Below, in pieces: positions 11,826 through 22,548 of a stretch of 64,000 nt of DNA. The DNA lies in assembly GCA_903813345.2 (NCBI GenBank), contig CAIIXF020000011.1:5854571-5918570 (forward strand), written 5' to 3'. This DNA comes from Owenia fusiformis (taxonomy: Eukaryota > Annelida > Polychaeta > Sabellida > Oweniidae). Under the pieces are notes generated by a model. That model was given only the letters and a program-made list of their open reading frames with translations, was not told where the DNA came from and did no database searches. The translations under genes were made by a program, and so were the position numbers. Each line of letters starts with the position of its first letter. The stretch's first letter is position 1.

Positions 11826-13330
11826 ATTTTACAGTGAAACTTTCACTTAATTGAACTTCATCAAACAAGCTCAAAGATCCTGTTGAGTGAGGAAGGCATG
11901 TACCATCTCTCACTTTTACATCTTAATTTATCTTATGAACAACTGAAGTAAGCTTATATGAAAAAAGGATGCATTTACAATAAACACTCACTTAATTGAA
12001 CTTCATGAAATAATTCCAGTTGAGAGAGCAAGGGTTGACATCTTGGTTTGCCTCTATGAACAACTGAAATAAGCTAATATGAAAAAGGATGTATTTACAA
12101 TAAACACTCACTTAATTGAACTTCATGAAATAATTCCAGTTGAGAGAGCAAGGGTTGACATCTTGATTTGCCTCTATGAACAACTGAAATAAGCTAATAT
12201 GAAAAAGGATGTACAGTAAAACCTGCGAACAGGGAATGCTCTTGGGACTGAAGGAAAGTTTCCTTGTTCAGAGGTTTTCCCTATAGAGAGGGGCCGCACT
12301 TTAAGCAAACTCAAACTTGCTGAATAAGCATATTTGTATATATATATATTGATTAATTGTACAAATGCCGGCTCCATACTTGGTTACGTTCTCCCCATGT
12401 TGATTTTAGCTGGTGCTAGCGTCTGATGATGACATTGTCTAGTTGATGTAATTATTGATATGATGTGTAGAGATATGGTGCTAAGAACTGAATTTCAAGT
12501 TTCATCAACCCCATTTTATATCATTGATAATCTAGAAGTTGGACCAGTAAAAGATTTAAATAGATTTGGCTCAACATGACCATGTACTTACTATCTGTTA
12601 TCTCCAAAAAAACAATTGTGTCAGTCTCTAGATTATCACAACTGATTTGATGCAGTTAGGTTTTTGAAGGGAAGAATTAGTGTCATGATAATGAGTAACA
12701 AACAGATTAGTACTAGTTTTAAAATAAATCAGGGTAATTAACAGTGGGTGGGATGCTACATCATGTAAACAATTGGCTTATCTTAATCTCAATCATATTA
12801 ATCCAAGCTTTCTATATTCAGATATTGGCTTAAGACTTTCACACCTCTGAAAAATAATGGAATATACAGTGTCACCAATATTCCATATTCCTTGTTCACA
12901 GGTGCATTTTCATAATTTGCCCCAAAATAGTGTTCCTTGTTCCCTGTTCACAGGTTTTCCCTACAGAGAGGGTCCGTTAACATGTAAGTCAATAGAAAAA
13001 TATTCGGTTCTTTTGAAAAGCATTCCTTGTTCATAGGTTTTCCCTACAGAGAGGTATTCCATCGGACAGGTTTTACTGTATTTACAATAAACACTCACTT
13101 AATTGAACTTCATGAAATAATTCCAGTTGAGGGAGGAAGGGTTGACATCTTGATTTGCCTCTATGAACAACTGAAATAAGCTAATATGAAAAAAGGATGT
13201 ATTTTCACAATAAACACTCACTAAATTGTATTAATAATATGAAAAAAGGATGTATTTCACAATAAACACTCACTAAATTGTATTAATAATATGAAAAAGG
13301 ATGTATTTCACAATAAACACTCACTAAATT
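11826..13330 (+). repeat. About 120-bp tandem array interrupted by a transposon
   Basis: Repeat units read GGATGTATTTACAATAAACA, then CTCACTTAATTGAACTTCAT, then AATTCCAGTTGAG, then GTTGACATCTTG, then CAACTGAAATAAG. Units start near 11826, 11968, 12087 and 13068, followed by shorter 60-bp derivatives near 13199, 13253 and 13306. The element at 12214-13078 lies inside one unit. Confidence 0.85.
12214..13078. mobile_element. CAGTAAAACCTG transposon with TA target duplication, 865 bp
   Basis: Starts CAGTAAAACCTG and ends CAGGTTTTACTG, flanked by TA on both sides. Uninterrupted neighbouring repeat units read GGATGTATTTAC; here they read GGATG-TA-[element]-TA-TTTAC, so the insertion site and 2-bp duplication are seen directly. 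The interior has repeated CCTTGTTCA...GGTTTTCCCTA...GAGAG blocks and no transposase. Related ends occur at 14697, 35003, 35174, 58328 and 61366. Confidence 0.92.
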
Positions 13331-14696
13331 GAATTAATAGGTAATTGTTTCTTGTATAAGTGAGAGATCCTGTTCATGCCCTGGAGTTGAAAGATACAAG
13401 AAAACAGGATGATGTATTTTGCTTATTTGATGAGTTAATAGTACTACACCTTGCAGAGCTGCATTATGAAGATGTTGTTTTTGCATCTTGTGTCAAGCCA
13501 GGACAGGATCTTTCACCTCTAAGAGCTCTATCTTATTCATATCTTTCATGCAACAGTTCTCTTAGATGTTTAATTGGAATGTCTTAACCCATAGACTGGT
13601 ACCATGCAAGCACCTATGTTCCCAGTTCCCTATTTTCTTTTCTGTCTTAGTTATTTTCTTTTTTTTCCAGGGGGGAGTAAGTCTTGATGTAGACCTTTCT
13701 TTGACATTTCTGTACATTTGATTTAAATAAGATATTCCTATTTACCATTACACTTGGAAATCACACTATTTCTGCTTTATTTTGATTATGAAACAGGATC
13801 AATTTTGAAGTTTATTTTCTGGAGGCTGTTGCTTTTAACCTTCTTTATGTTTTTAAGTGTTTATGGTTCATCCAAATGTTTACTTTACGGTTTAGAAATT
13901 ATATAAATTCTGCTATATTTTGGAATGTTCATCAGTGAGGATCACTTTGACATTTTCTGGAGGTGGTTAATTTGAACTTGATGCTTGTGAAAGTAACAGA
14001 TGAGTTTTAACACTTTTTATGTCATCTCTCTTGCCATATTGACTCAGATTTCACATTCTAAATAAACACACTTAACATAAAATGTCCGTCTGCTCATGCC
14101 TATTTCAGTGGATTTCTCTCTAAAATTTGAATAAAGTGTTTGATTTTTTTGCATTTTTGTACAATTTAGAATGTTAACTACATGGCTGTGTATTTTATTT
14201 CTTGCTTATTTCCCTCTTTTTCACTCTAATTTGCATTCGTAAACATGACCTTATTGACATTTTATTATTGTGTAGAGAGGATCTAGTTACACTTTATAGC
14301 TGCATCATAGTCATATGGTGCTAGAGGTTCAGGATTATGATGCATATGCCAGTGGCAGTCATCTGTGGGTGTCATATCTGTTTGTTTGTTATTTGATGGT
14401 GTCATGTGATGTCACAATAAGGTTTATGCCAAATAAGGTATTGTATTAAAGTATCCATTATTTGCATTCATTCAGTTTCAAAAAAAATCGTTGGTGTAGG
14501 TGCATTTGTTAAAAATGTGTTAATTTTGAACATATTGAATGTGATGAACTTAAAAAATGGGAATAATGTTCTAGCTTCCATCTACAGACTCCATCAGGTT
14601 TATCTGGCATAGCTGCATGAAGTGTCTCAATATGTTTAGGGAAGGTATAGACAGATGGTTATCAATAGAGGTCTTCTATTGTGAAATATATTAGTG

Positions 14697-14860
14697 TATA
14701 GTAAAACCCATTCTGATACTCATAGCATCGTTCTGTTCACTTGAAACATCTCAGGGCTGAGAAGAATTGAGATGTCATGGTTTATCATGATGAGTAAAAC
14801 CTGTCTAATCCAGACATCAGTGAGACTGGCCAAAAGTGTTTGGATTAGCAGGTTTTTAGG
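14697..14860. repeat. Degraded CAGTAAAACC-family fragment
   Basis: Contains GTAAAACCCATTCTGATACTC at one side and GATTAGCAGGTTTTTA at the other, with an internal GTAAAACCTGTCTAATCCAG. The 14703-14795 portion recurs inverted at 17985-18075 inside calcium-binding protein intron 1 of copy A. Confidence 0.55.
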
Positions 14861-14998
14861 TTTCATTATATGTGATTTGATGTAACTGGCAGATATCTTT
14901 CTTACTCATCCTTTAATTTATGTACTTGTGAAAGCTGTGAAAGAGATTTTCAAAAGGTCTTTGGTGTTCTGCAAGAGTAATAATATTTGATTGAATCT

Positions 14999-15155
14999 GC
15001 CTTTTTCCCTGTTTAAAGTGATTCCAAAATTATGCAGTTTTTCACTGCACCATTTGGGGCACTTTTCAAGTGATTTTAAGCCAAAATTGTCAAATTTGAA
15101 CCCCCTGGAACGCCTCCCCCCTTCCATAGACGAATGCTGGCTATGGACCTGGAGC
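14999..15155. repeat. GTAGCCAG-family short repeat, copy 2 (reverse)
   Basis: Contains AAAATTATGCAGTTTTTCAC and ends GCTGGCTATGGACCTGG. It overlaps the left edge of the duplicated calcium-binding protein unit. Confidence 0.55.
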
Positions 15156-15412
15156 ATTTGGGAAAGGTAGGGGGTTGTTTTGACCAGTTTGTAGTACCAT
15201 GACTTTATTTATCAGAACTTGTCTGTTCATGCCCCATGTTAATATTTTACTCTATAGCTCCATTGATGTCTGATCATGTCCCATTGGTATACAGCTAGCT
15301 TAAATCTACTTGTCTCTGACCTCTGGGAAGGCCATAAATGACTACAATGGTTATTATAGAAGTTTGAATTATATAATACACTGTTTCTTAAATCAATTTG
15401 TCTTCAAAATAT

Positions 15413-15418
15413 TTTATT
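15413..15418 (-). terminator. Likely polyadenylation signal of calcium-binding protein copy A
   Basis: AATAAA on the minus strand, 80 bases past the stop codon. The equivalent hexamer is present past copy B. Confidence 0.5.
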
Positions 15419-15498
15419 TGATATTCCAATCATTACACCCTTTCTCATTGTGTATCGAAAGCTAGATAATAAATTTTGTAATTTTTAAGTTTGTAAGT

Positions 15499-15729
15499 TT
15501 AATAGTTAAATAAGGGTCCATAGAATCTGTTTCCATTATCATTGACATCAGTATTGAAAAAGAAATCATCAATGGCATCAATCAACTCTTTTTCGGAGAT
15601 TTCTCCATCTTGGTTTGTATCCATGTAATCAAACTGCAATCTTGCTAGACTTGGATCAAGATTCAAGGCCTTCCACAGGATCAAGTACTCTTCAAAGCTT
15701 ACAAACCCATCAGAGTTGAAGTCGATGGC
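15499..15729 (-). CDS. Sarcoplasmic calcium-binding protein A, exon 4 (EF-hands 3 and 4, C-terminus)
   Basis: Seventy-six codons plus TAA after a TTACAG acceptor, phase 0. It holds two canonical EF-hand loops: D-F-N-S-D-G-F-V-S-F-E-E (exon residues 3-14) and D-T-N-Q-D-G-E-I-S-E-K-E (residues 37-48). Ligand positions 1, 3, 5 and 12 are all D, N or E, so both should bind calcium. The tail D-D-F-F-F-N...N-R-F-Y-G-P-L is the sarcoplasmic calcium-binding protein ending (compare DFFMN...FWGPL in annelids). These cytosolic proteins buffer calcium in muscle and neurons. The gene lies antisense in DENND5 intron 1. Confidence 0.88.
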   Translation of the reverse strand, partial: AIDFNSDGFVSFEEYLILWKALNLDPSLARLQFDYMDTNQDGEISEKELIDAIDDFFFNTDVNDNGNRFYGPLFNY

Positions 15730-15839
15730 CTGTAATATTGAATTATATATATATCAATAATATTGTGTAGTTGTGATGATCTTCAGTTTAAAAAAAAGTT
15801 TAAAATTGCTCTTAGTTATAATTTGTTAGCTGTGTCTTC

Positions 15840-16003
15840 TAAAAGGGGATTGAACTCAGAACTGTTACAGACTTTTTAGGAAATATACTTTAAACATCTT
15901 CCCCCAACATAGTTATAAGCTATTAACTTGTCTTCAAAAGGGAATTGAACTCAGGACTTTTACAGACTTTTTAGGAAATATACCTTAAACATATTCCCCC
16001 AAA
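15840..16003 (-). repeat. Tandem duplication of the exon 3 donor region in copy A
   Basis: The block containing AGGAAATATAC-TTAAACAT--TCCCCCAA and the adjacent GAACTCAG-ACT-TTACAGAC occurs twice in copy A, once at the real exon 3 end (15984) and once about 90 bases further into intron 3. Copy B has it once. Confidence 0.75.
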
Positions 16004-16171
16004 AAATAAGCCAAGGCCTCTTCTTTTCTGGATCATTAGCCATTGCCCATATGCCCAAAACCTGGTCCACCAATGGTGCTGAGTAATAATTAGGGGCATG
16101 TTTTTCAGTCCAATATACTGCATCAGTAAAGAAATCAATTACTTTGTCAGCTGCTTTCCCCTTTAAGCCAC
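15984..16171 (-). CDS. Sarcoplasmic calcium-binding protein A, exon 3 (linker helices)
   Basis: Entered in phase 1 from TACTTCAG and ended in phase 0 before GTATAT. It encodes 62 whole codons, K-G-K-A-A-D-K-V-I-D-F-F...Y-W-T-E-K-H-A-P-N-Y-Y...V-L-G-I-W-A-M...W-L-I-F-W-G-N-M-F-K. This is the hydrophobic, Trp-rich region around the silent second EF-hand of the family; no canonical calcium loop is present. Its 3' end plus donor is tandemly duplicated just downstream, at about 15840-15930. Confidence 0.82.
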
Positions 16172-17082
16172 CTGAAGTATCATGAAATCATTGTTAAGTA
16201 AATAAAGTTATGAATCAGTTAAAGGCCCACTTTGCGTATTTTCAATGTTTTTTAATTTTATTTGAATTCTATAGAATGTCAAATGTATTGATAAGAATCC
16301 TTCATTTGACACCAAGAACAGCTTAAATGGACCACATCAAAGGTTACAATAATTAATCAAAAAATATTTTCGATCTGTCACGTTTTATATATCAAATTTC
16401 TATCAATGTCATTCAAAGATGACAAAGTACATTTGTATTACATGATACATTCATTTTTATAGAAGTGTCGCCATCTTTTAAATTAAAGGCCGGTTTTAAA
16501 GTTGCTAGCAACTCCCATTAAAATATCAGATTACATCCACACTTTAACATGGCACAGAAAGTCAGGATTAGTAAGTTTAATTAACAGCATTGCTAAATAC
16601 TTGATTTTGATTAGCTAAGCTTGAGGATTTGAAAAAATGTTATTACTGTTTTTAAATGTTTTATCACTACCCAACAAAATGATGAAGTTGAAATATAACT
16701 GCAGAATATGTCTGAACACCAAAACATTGAAAGATAAACATAACAAAATTGGAAGCAAAACATTTTCTCAGTCAATATGAAATTTGAAAATTCACCAGCT
16801 TGTTAAAAATATCAAAAATTCAGTTATTTTGGCTGTTCCATTAGTCTGCCTCATATTTATACCCCATGTCCCTCTTTAAAAGTAATTAGAAACATGCACA
16901 TAAGACTAGCATGTGCATTGTGCATGCATGTCTTATGATCTCTGAACTTCAAATGCTTTTATCCATGTGAGTTATTTTTTTCTTGGTTCAATATTAAAGC
17001 AAATCAAACTTTGTTTCATATTTGAGCGAGTGTGTGAGTAATAAGTTTCAATGATAATTTTTTCTTTTTTCATCTAAATTAA

Positions 17083-17445
17083 GGTGCAACAATTAGTGCA
17101 GAGGGGCCATTCAACGATCATGGACCAGTGCCAAAATATATTTAAGTTTGGATATTTCATCAAGACTAACATCTATTTTTATTATCTACAAAGAAACCCC
17201 CTAGATAAACATTATTTCAGCTGATATTCCTCTTGAAACATGGTGGATCTTAAAAATATAAAAGTGGATTTCCCCTTTTTCAAGCTTTGAACTGAATTTA
17301 CACTTCTTAAGGCTGAAATTGATAGTTTATCCATACATTTTAAGAAAATAGGTATGTCAAAGAAGATGTTAAGCCAAATGTTGCCTTGATAGCTCAGAAT
17401 TTTTTTTGATTTTCCTATTTTCTCCCTACAGGCCTTGTTGCCCCT
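17083..17445. mobile_element. TTAA-flanked insertion present only in unit A, 363 bp
   Basis: Unit B reads CTAAATTAAGTATAG; unit A reads CTAAATTAA-[363 bp]-TTAAGTATAG. The insert starts GGTGCAACAA and ends TTGTTGCCCCT, so it has short inverted ends and a TTAA duplication, as in piggyBac-type elements. No coding capacity. Confidence 0.8.
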
Positions 17446-17548
17446 TTAAGTATAGTGGGCCTTTAATTTACTCCTTGTGTTTATCTCAAGATTAATGATG
17501 AAATTAATAATGACAATTAAAGCTAAAACATTCCATATGACACTTTAC

Positions 17549-17681
17549 CTATCTTAATCATATTGTCTCCAATAGTCATAACATCTTCAGCGCTGAGTTG
17601 GCCATTCTTATCAGAATCCCATGCAAAGATTCCAGTTAGTGCTTTCCTTAGCCACACCCTAGGAAGATCACTAAGTCGTAC
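17549..17681 (-). CDS. Sarcoplasmic calcium-binding protein A, exon 2 (EF-hand 1)
   Basis: Follows a TTTCTTAG acceptor and ends in phase 1 before GTAAAG. The translation V-R-L-S-D-L-P-R-V-W-L-R-K-A-L-T-G-I-F contains a classic EF-hand 1 loop, D-S-D-K-N-G-Q-L-S-A-E-D, preceded by its helix. The acceptor and first 30 bases of the exon are repeated three more times upstream (82-bp array at 17651-17985). Only this innermost copy is followed by a full exon. Confidence 0.85.
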
Positions 17682-17985
17682 CTAAGAAACCACATCAATT
17701 GTCAAATTATACACAATTGTTTTAACTTAAGAGCCACACCCTAGGAAGATCACTAAGTCATACCTAACAAACCACATCAATTGTCACATTATACACAATC
17801 AATTTAACTTAAGAGCCACACCCTAGGAAGATCAGTAAGTCGTGCCTAGGAAACCACATCAATTGTCACATTATACACAATTGTTCTAACTTAAGAGCCA
17901 CACCCTAGGAAGATCACTTAGTCGTATATACCTAAGAAACCACATCAATTGTCAAATTATACACAATCGTTTTAACTTCAGAGCC
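17651..17985 (-). repeat. 82-bp tandem array of the exon 2 acceptor, unit A
   Basis: GCCACACCCTAGGAAGATCA occurs at 17651, 17733, 17815 and 17897 (with small changes), an exact 82-bp period. On the gene strand each unit carries CTTAGGTACGACTTAGTGAT, that is the splice acceptor and first codons of exon 2, plus 50 bases of intron. Confidence 0.93.
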
Positions 17986-18290
17986 CATCATGATAATCCA
18001 TGACATCTCATTTCTACTCAGCCCTGAGATATTTCAGGTGAAACAGAAAGATGCTATGAGTATCAGAATGTTCAGAGCCTAGTATAGTAGATGAAGCTCT
18101 TTTTAAATAAGCAAAAACAAACTATTCAAATGAGTAACAATTATTTTGTTATCTGCATTTGCATAACACAAGGATGCTAGATTCTTTTTTAAATTTTTTA
18201 GTATGAATGAATGAATTTAACATTCAACATAATAGAATATGACATAATGATACATACAATACAATGGTCAAGAATAAAAACGATACTCAC

Positions 18291-18323
18291 TTGATCTTTG
18301 CCTTCCATATTGAAGTGTGTCAT
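18291..18323 (-). CDS. Sarcoplasmic calcium-binding protein A, exon 1 (start)
   Basis: ATG-ACA-CAC-TTC-AAT-ATG-GAA-GGC-AAA-GAT-CAA before donor GTGAGT, phase 0, giving M-T-H-F-N-M-E-G-K-D-Q. It gives a 194-residue protein with exons 2-4, the usual size of the family. The frame is also open upstream to 18464, and a CAACAG acceptor at 18398-18403 could make this part of a longer exon (18291-18397). In copy B the same upstream region carries a 1-base deletion, which suggests it is untranslated. Confidence 0.65.
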
Positions 18324-21300
18324 GGTTGAAATTTGAGTATTTATGATGGCCAGTTCAATATAAAACCAGTTGAGGTTGCAGATACGTTTTAGTTCACCTG
18401 TTGTAAAAACTTCTCTATTATGAGCAAACATGGTAACAAAAAAGAAATATATAGGATATATCACATTTTTTGGACATCATTTTTTGAAATCATTTTTGGT
18501 TCAATGCTTTCTTATAATGAAAATAAACTCCAGATAAATTAAATTATAAAAAACAAGTAGCCAGCAAAATCTGTTTTATGGTTTTTCTAAAGCTGGGGTC
18601 AGAGCATCACTCAAGGTTAATAGTCTAGATGCAAATAAAATTAATCTTGATTTACATCAATAAATATCCCTAATTTAGTCAAAATTATTTATGGAAAATC
18701 TGACTTCTAGGTTAGGTCAGATTCCCCATAGACCCCTCGTTATAAAATCACAAAAAGTCAAATATCTTTTCTTGTGTAGGACAAAGACTTTTCTTTTACT
18801 GGACATTTTGTCATTGGTAATATAATCATCAGACGCATAAGCATCATATGAAAATATATCCACTTAAACTTATGAATATTAATGTTTAAATGGAATAAAT
18901 GCATATTTTCAGCATTCTTTGGCGTTATAGTATTTCCAATAGATTGCTAAGTACTTGATCTCTCATTAGACACCAAACACAGCTTAAATAGACCACATCA
19001 GAGTTTACAATAGATATACTTTTGATCTGTCAATTTATATATAATCAAGTTTTTAGCAATGCGAAGGAAAGATGGGGAAGTTGTTTGAATCACATTATCC
19101 ATTAAATTTTGATAGAATTGTCAGTCATACGCCATCTTTTAAATCAAGAGTTAATTAAAACATACTAAATGTGAAAGAGACAATTCACTTCTTTGGATCT
19201 CTGAACTTCAAATGATGTTTTCTATGCAAGATTTTTTCTCACTTCAGTATTAACCTAAATTAAAGTTTTTACCCTATTTAATTGAGTGTGTGAGTAGACT
19301 GGTGGCTATGGGCCTGGAGTCTTTGGGAAAGGTAGGGGGTTGGTTTGACCAGTTTGTAGTACCATGACTTTATTTATGGGAACTTGTCTGTTCATGCCCC
19401 ATGTTAATATTTTACTCTATAGCTCCATTGATGTCTGATCATGTCCCATTGGTATACAGCTAGCTTAAATCTACTTGTCTCTGACCTCTGGGAAGGCCAT
19501 AAATGACTACAATGGTTATTATAGAAGTTTGAATTATAAGAGCCATCAGATTATATAATACACTGTACCTTAAATCAATTTGTCTTCAAAATATTTTATT
19601 TGATATTACAATCATTACACCCTTTCTCATTGTGTATCGAAAGCTAGATAATAAATTTTATAATTTTTAAGTTTATAAGTTTAATAGTTAAATAAGGGTC
19701 CATAGAATCTGTTTCCATTATCATTGACATCAGTATTGAAAAAGAAATCATCAATGGCATCAATCAACTCTTTTTCGGAGATTTCTCCATCTTGGTTTGT
19801 ATCCATGTAATCAAACTGCAGTCTTGCAAGCCTTGGATCAAGATTCTAGGCCTTCCACAGGATCAAGTACTCTTCAAAGCTTACAAACCCATCAGAGTTG
19901 AAGTCGATGGCCTGTAATATTGAATTATATATATATCAATAATATTGTGTAGTTGTGATGATCTTCAGTTTGAAAAAAGTCAGTTTAAAATTGCTCTTAG
20001 TTATAATTTATTAGCTGTGTCTTCTAAAAGGGGATTGAACTCAGAACTGTTACAGACTTTTTGGGAAATATACCTTAAACATCTTCCCCCAACAAATAAG
20101 CCAAGGCCTCTTCTTTTCTGGATCATTAGCCATTGCCCATATGCCCAAAACCTGGTCCACCAATGGTTCTGAGTAATAATTAGGGGCATGTTTTTCAGTC
20201 CAATATACTGCATCAGTAAAGAAATCAATTACTTTGTCAGCTGCTTTCCCCTTTAAGCCACCTGAAATATCATGAAATCATTGTTAAGTAAATAAAGTTA
20301 TGAATCAGTTAAAGGCCCACTTTGCGTATTTTCAATGTTTTTTGTCAAAATACTTTTATTTGAATTCTATAGAATGTCAAATGTATTGATAAGAATCCTT
20401 CATTTGACACCAACAACAGCTCAAACGGACCACATCAAAGGTTACAATAATTAATCAAAAAATATTTTCGATCTGTCACGTTTTATATATCAAATTTCTA
20501 TCAATGTCATTCAAAGATGACAAAGTACATTTGTATTACATGATACATTCATTTTTATAGAAGTGTCGCCATCTTTTAAATTAAAGGCCGGTTTTAAAGT
20601 TGCTAGCAACTCCCATTAAAATATCAGATTACATCCACACTTTAACATGGCACAGAAAGTCAGGATTAGTAAGTTTAATTAACAGCATTGCTAAATACTT
20701 GATTTTGATAAGTTTAATTAACAGCATTGCTAAATACTTGATTTTGATTAGCTAAGCTTGAGGATTTGAAAAAATGTTATTACTGTTTTTAAATGTTTTA
20801 TCACTACCCAACAAAATGATGAAGTTGAAATATAACTGCAGAATATGTCTGAACACCAAAATATTGAAAGATAAACATAACAAAATTGGAAGCAAAACAT
20901 TTTCTCAGTCAATATGAAATTTGAAAATTCACCAGCTTGTTAAAAATATCAAAAATTCAGTTATTTTGGCTGTTCCATTAGTCTGCCTCATATTTATACC
21001 CCATGTCCCTCTTTAAAAGTAATTAAAAACATGCACATAAGACTAGCATGTGCATTGTGCATGCATGTCTTATGATATCTGAACTTCAAATGCTTTTATC
21101 CATGTGAGTTATTTTTTTCTTGGTTCAATATTAAAGCAAATCAAACTTTGTTTCATATTTGAGCGAGTGTGTGAGTAATAAGTTTCAATGATAATTTTTT
21201 CTTTTTTCATCTAAATTAAGTATAGTGGGCCTTTAATTTACTCCTTGTGTTTATCTCAAGATTAATGATGAAATTAATAATGACAATTAAAGCTAAAACA

Positions 21301-21420
21301 TTCCATACGACACTTTACCTATCTTAATCATATTGTCTCCAATAGTCATAACATCTTCAGCGCTGAGTTGGCCATTCTTATCAGAATCCCATGCAAAGAT
21401 TCCAGTTAGTGCTTTCCTTA

Positions 21421-21756
21421 GCCACACCCTAGGAAGATCACTAAGTCGTACCTAAGAAACCACATCAATTGTCACATTATACACAATTGGTTTAGATTAA
21501 GAGCCACACCCTAGGAAGATCACTAAGTCGTACCTAAGAAACCACATCAATTGTCACATTATACACAATTGGTTTAGATTAAGAGCCACACCCTAGGAAG
21601 ATCACTAAGTCGTACCTAAGAAACCACATCAATTGTCACATTATACACAATTGGTTTAGATTAAGAGCCACACCCTAGGAAGATCAGTAAGTCATACCTA
21701 AGAAACCACATCAATTGTCACATTATACACAATTGGTTTAGATTAAGAGCCACACC
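21421..21756 (-). repeat. 82-bp tandem array of the exon 2 acceptor, unit B
   Basis: GCCACACCCTAGGAAGATCA at 21421, 21503, 21585 and 21667, with a fifth partial start at 21749. Same 82-bp period as in unit A, but the copies here are more alike, with TTGGTTTAGATTAAGA in each spacer, which suggests later homogenisation. Confidence 0.92.
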
Positions 21757-21908
21757 ACACCCGTTTCAGCACAGTTTCGACACCGTTCTGGCACCAAAAC
21801 CTTTTGACACCAAAATTTAGCACCGGACTAGTCAGTCCATTTGGTGCCGAAACGGCATCGAAATTTGGCACCGAAACGGCGTAGAAAAGCAGATTGCATT
21901 TTGGGGGT
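21757..21908. repeat. Palindromic insert in unit B
   Basis: About 150 bp absent from unit A. It begins CACACCCGTTTC, ends GGGGGTGT, and has many inverted GGTGCCGAAAC/GTTTCGGCACC-like words around a central CACCGGACTAGTC. Probably a small foldback element. Confidence 0.6.
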
Positions 21909-22548
21909 GTATAATAGATGAAGCTCTCTTTTAAAGAACCAAACTATAAACAACTACATACTATTCAAAAGAGTAACAATGATTTTGTTATCTACATTTG
22001 CATAATACACGGCGCTAGATTCTTTTTTAAAATTTTTTTTTCTTTTATTTAGAATGAAACATTCAACATAATAAAACATGACGTAATAATATATACAATA
22101 CAATGGTCAAGAATAAAAACGATACTCACTTGATCTTTGCCTTCCATATTGAAGTGTGTCATCATGAAATTTGAGTATTTATGATGGCCAGTTCAATATA
22201 AAACCAGTTGAGGTTGCAGATACGTTTTAGTTCACCTGTTGTAAAAACCTCTTAATTATGAACAAACATGGTCACAAAAAAGAAATATATAGGATATATC
22301 ACATTTTTGGACATCATATTTTGAAATCATTTTTGGTTCAATGCTTTCTTATAATGAAAATAAACTACAGATAAATTAAATTATAAAAAACAAGTAGCCA
22401 GCAAAATTTGTTTTGTATGGTGTATTTAAAGCTGGGGTCAGAGCATCACTTAAGGTTAATAGTCTAGATGCAAGTAAAATTAATCTTGATTTACATCATC
22501 TTAAATTTAGTCAAAATTATTTATCAACTTTGAAAATTTTTTTGAATA

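Larger units (their letters stand above)
15137..19303. repeat. Tandem segmental duplication, unit A
   Basis: This 4.2-kb unit is repeated head-to-tail as unit B (19304-23471). Both start at GGCTATGG-CCTGGAG--TTTGGGAAAGG and end near TTAATTGAGTGTG-GAGTAG. The copies are nearly identical over exons and most introns and differ by indels and insertions listed separately. The left edge lies on a fragment of the GTAGCCAG repeat. Confidence 0.9.
19681..22165 (-). pseudogene. Sarcoplasmic calcium-binding protein B, broken paralogue
   Basis: Exons correspond one-to-one to copy A: exon 1 at 22165-22130 (starting ATG-ATG-ACA), exon 2 at 21451-21319, exon 3 at 20261-20074 and exon 4 at 19911-19681, with all splice sites kept. 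In exon 4, codon 22 is TAG (19848-19846) where copy A has TTG (Leu). Translation would therefore stop after the EF-hand 3 loop D-F-N-S-D-G-F-V-S-F-E-E and lose EF-hand 4 and the FYGPL tail. Other changes are mild (S-A-P to S-E-P, F-W-G-N to C-W-G-K in exon 3). With a single stop, the lesion is recent; a truncated product or a sequencing error cannot be excluded. Confidence 0.8.

Noticed and set aside
13360-13587. 75-codon plus-strand frame after the 120-bp repeat array
   Set aside because: No family match, no splice context in frame; looks like chance in unique intron sequence.
17651-17985. CRISPR-like array
   Set aside because: Repeats are 82 bp direct tandem units without unique spacers and derive from an exon edge.
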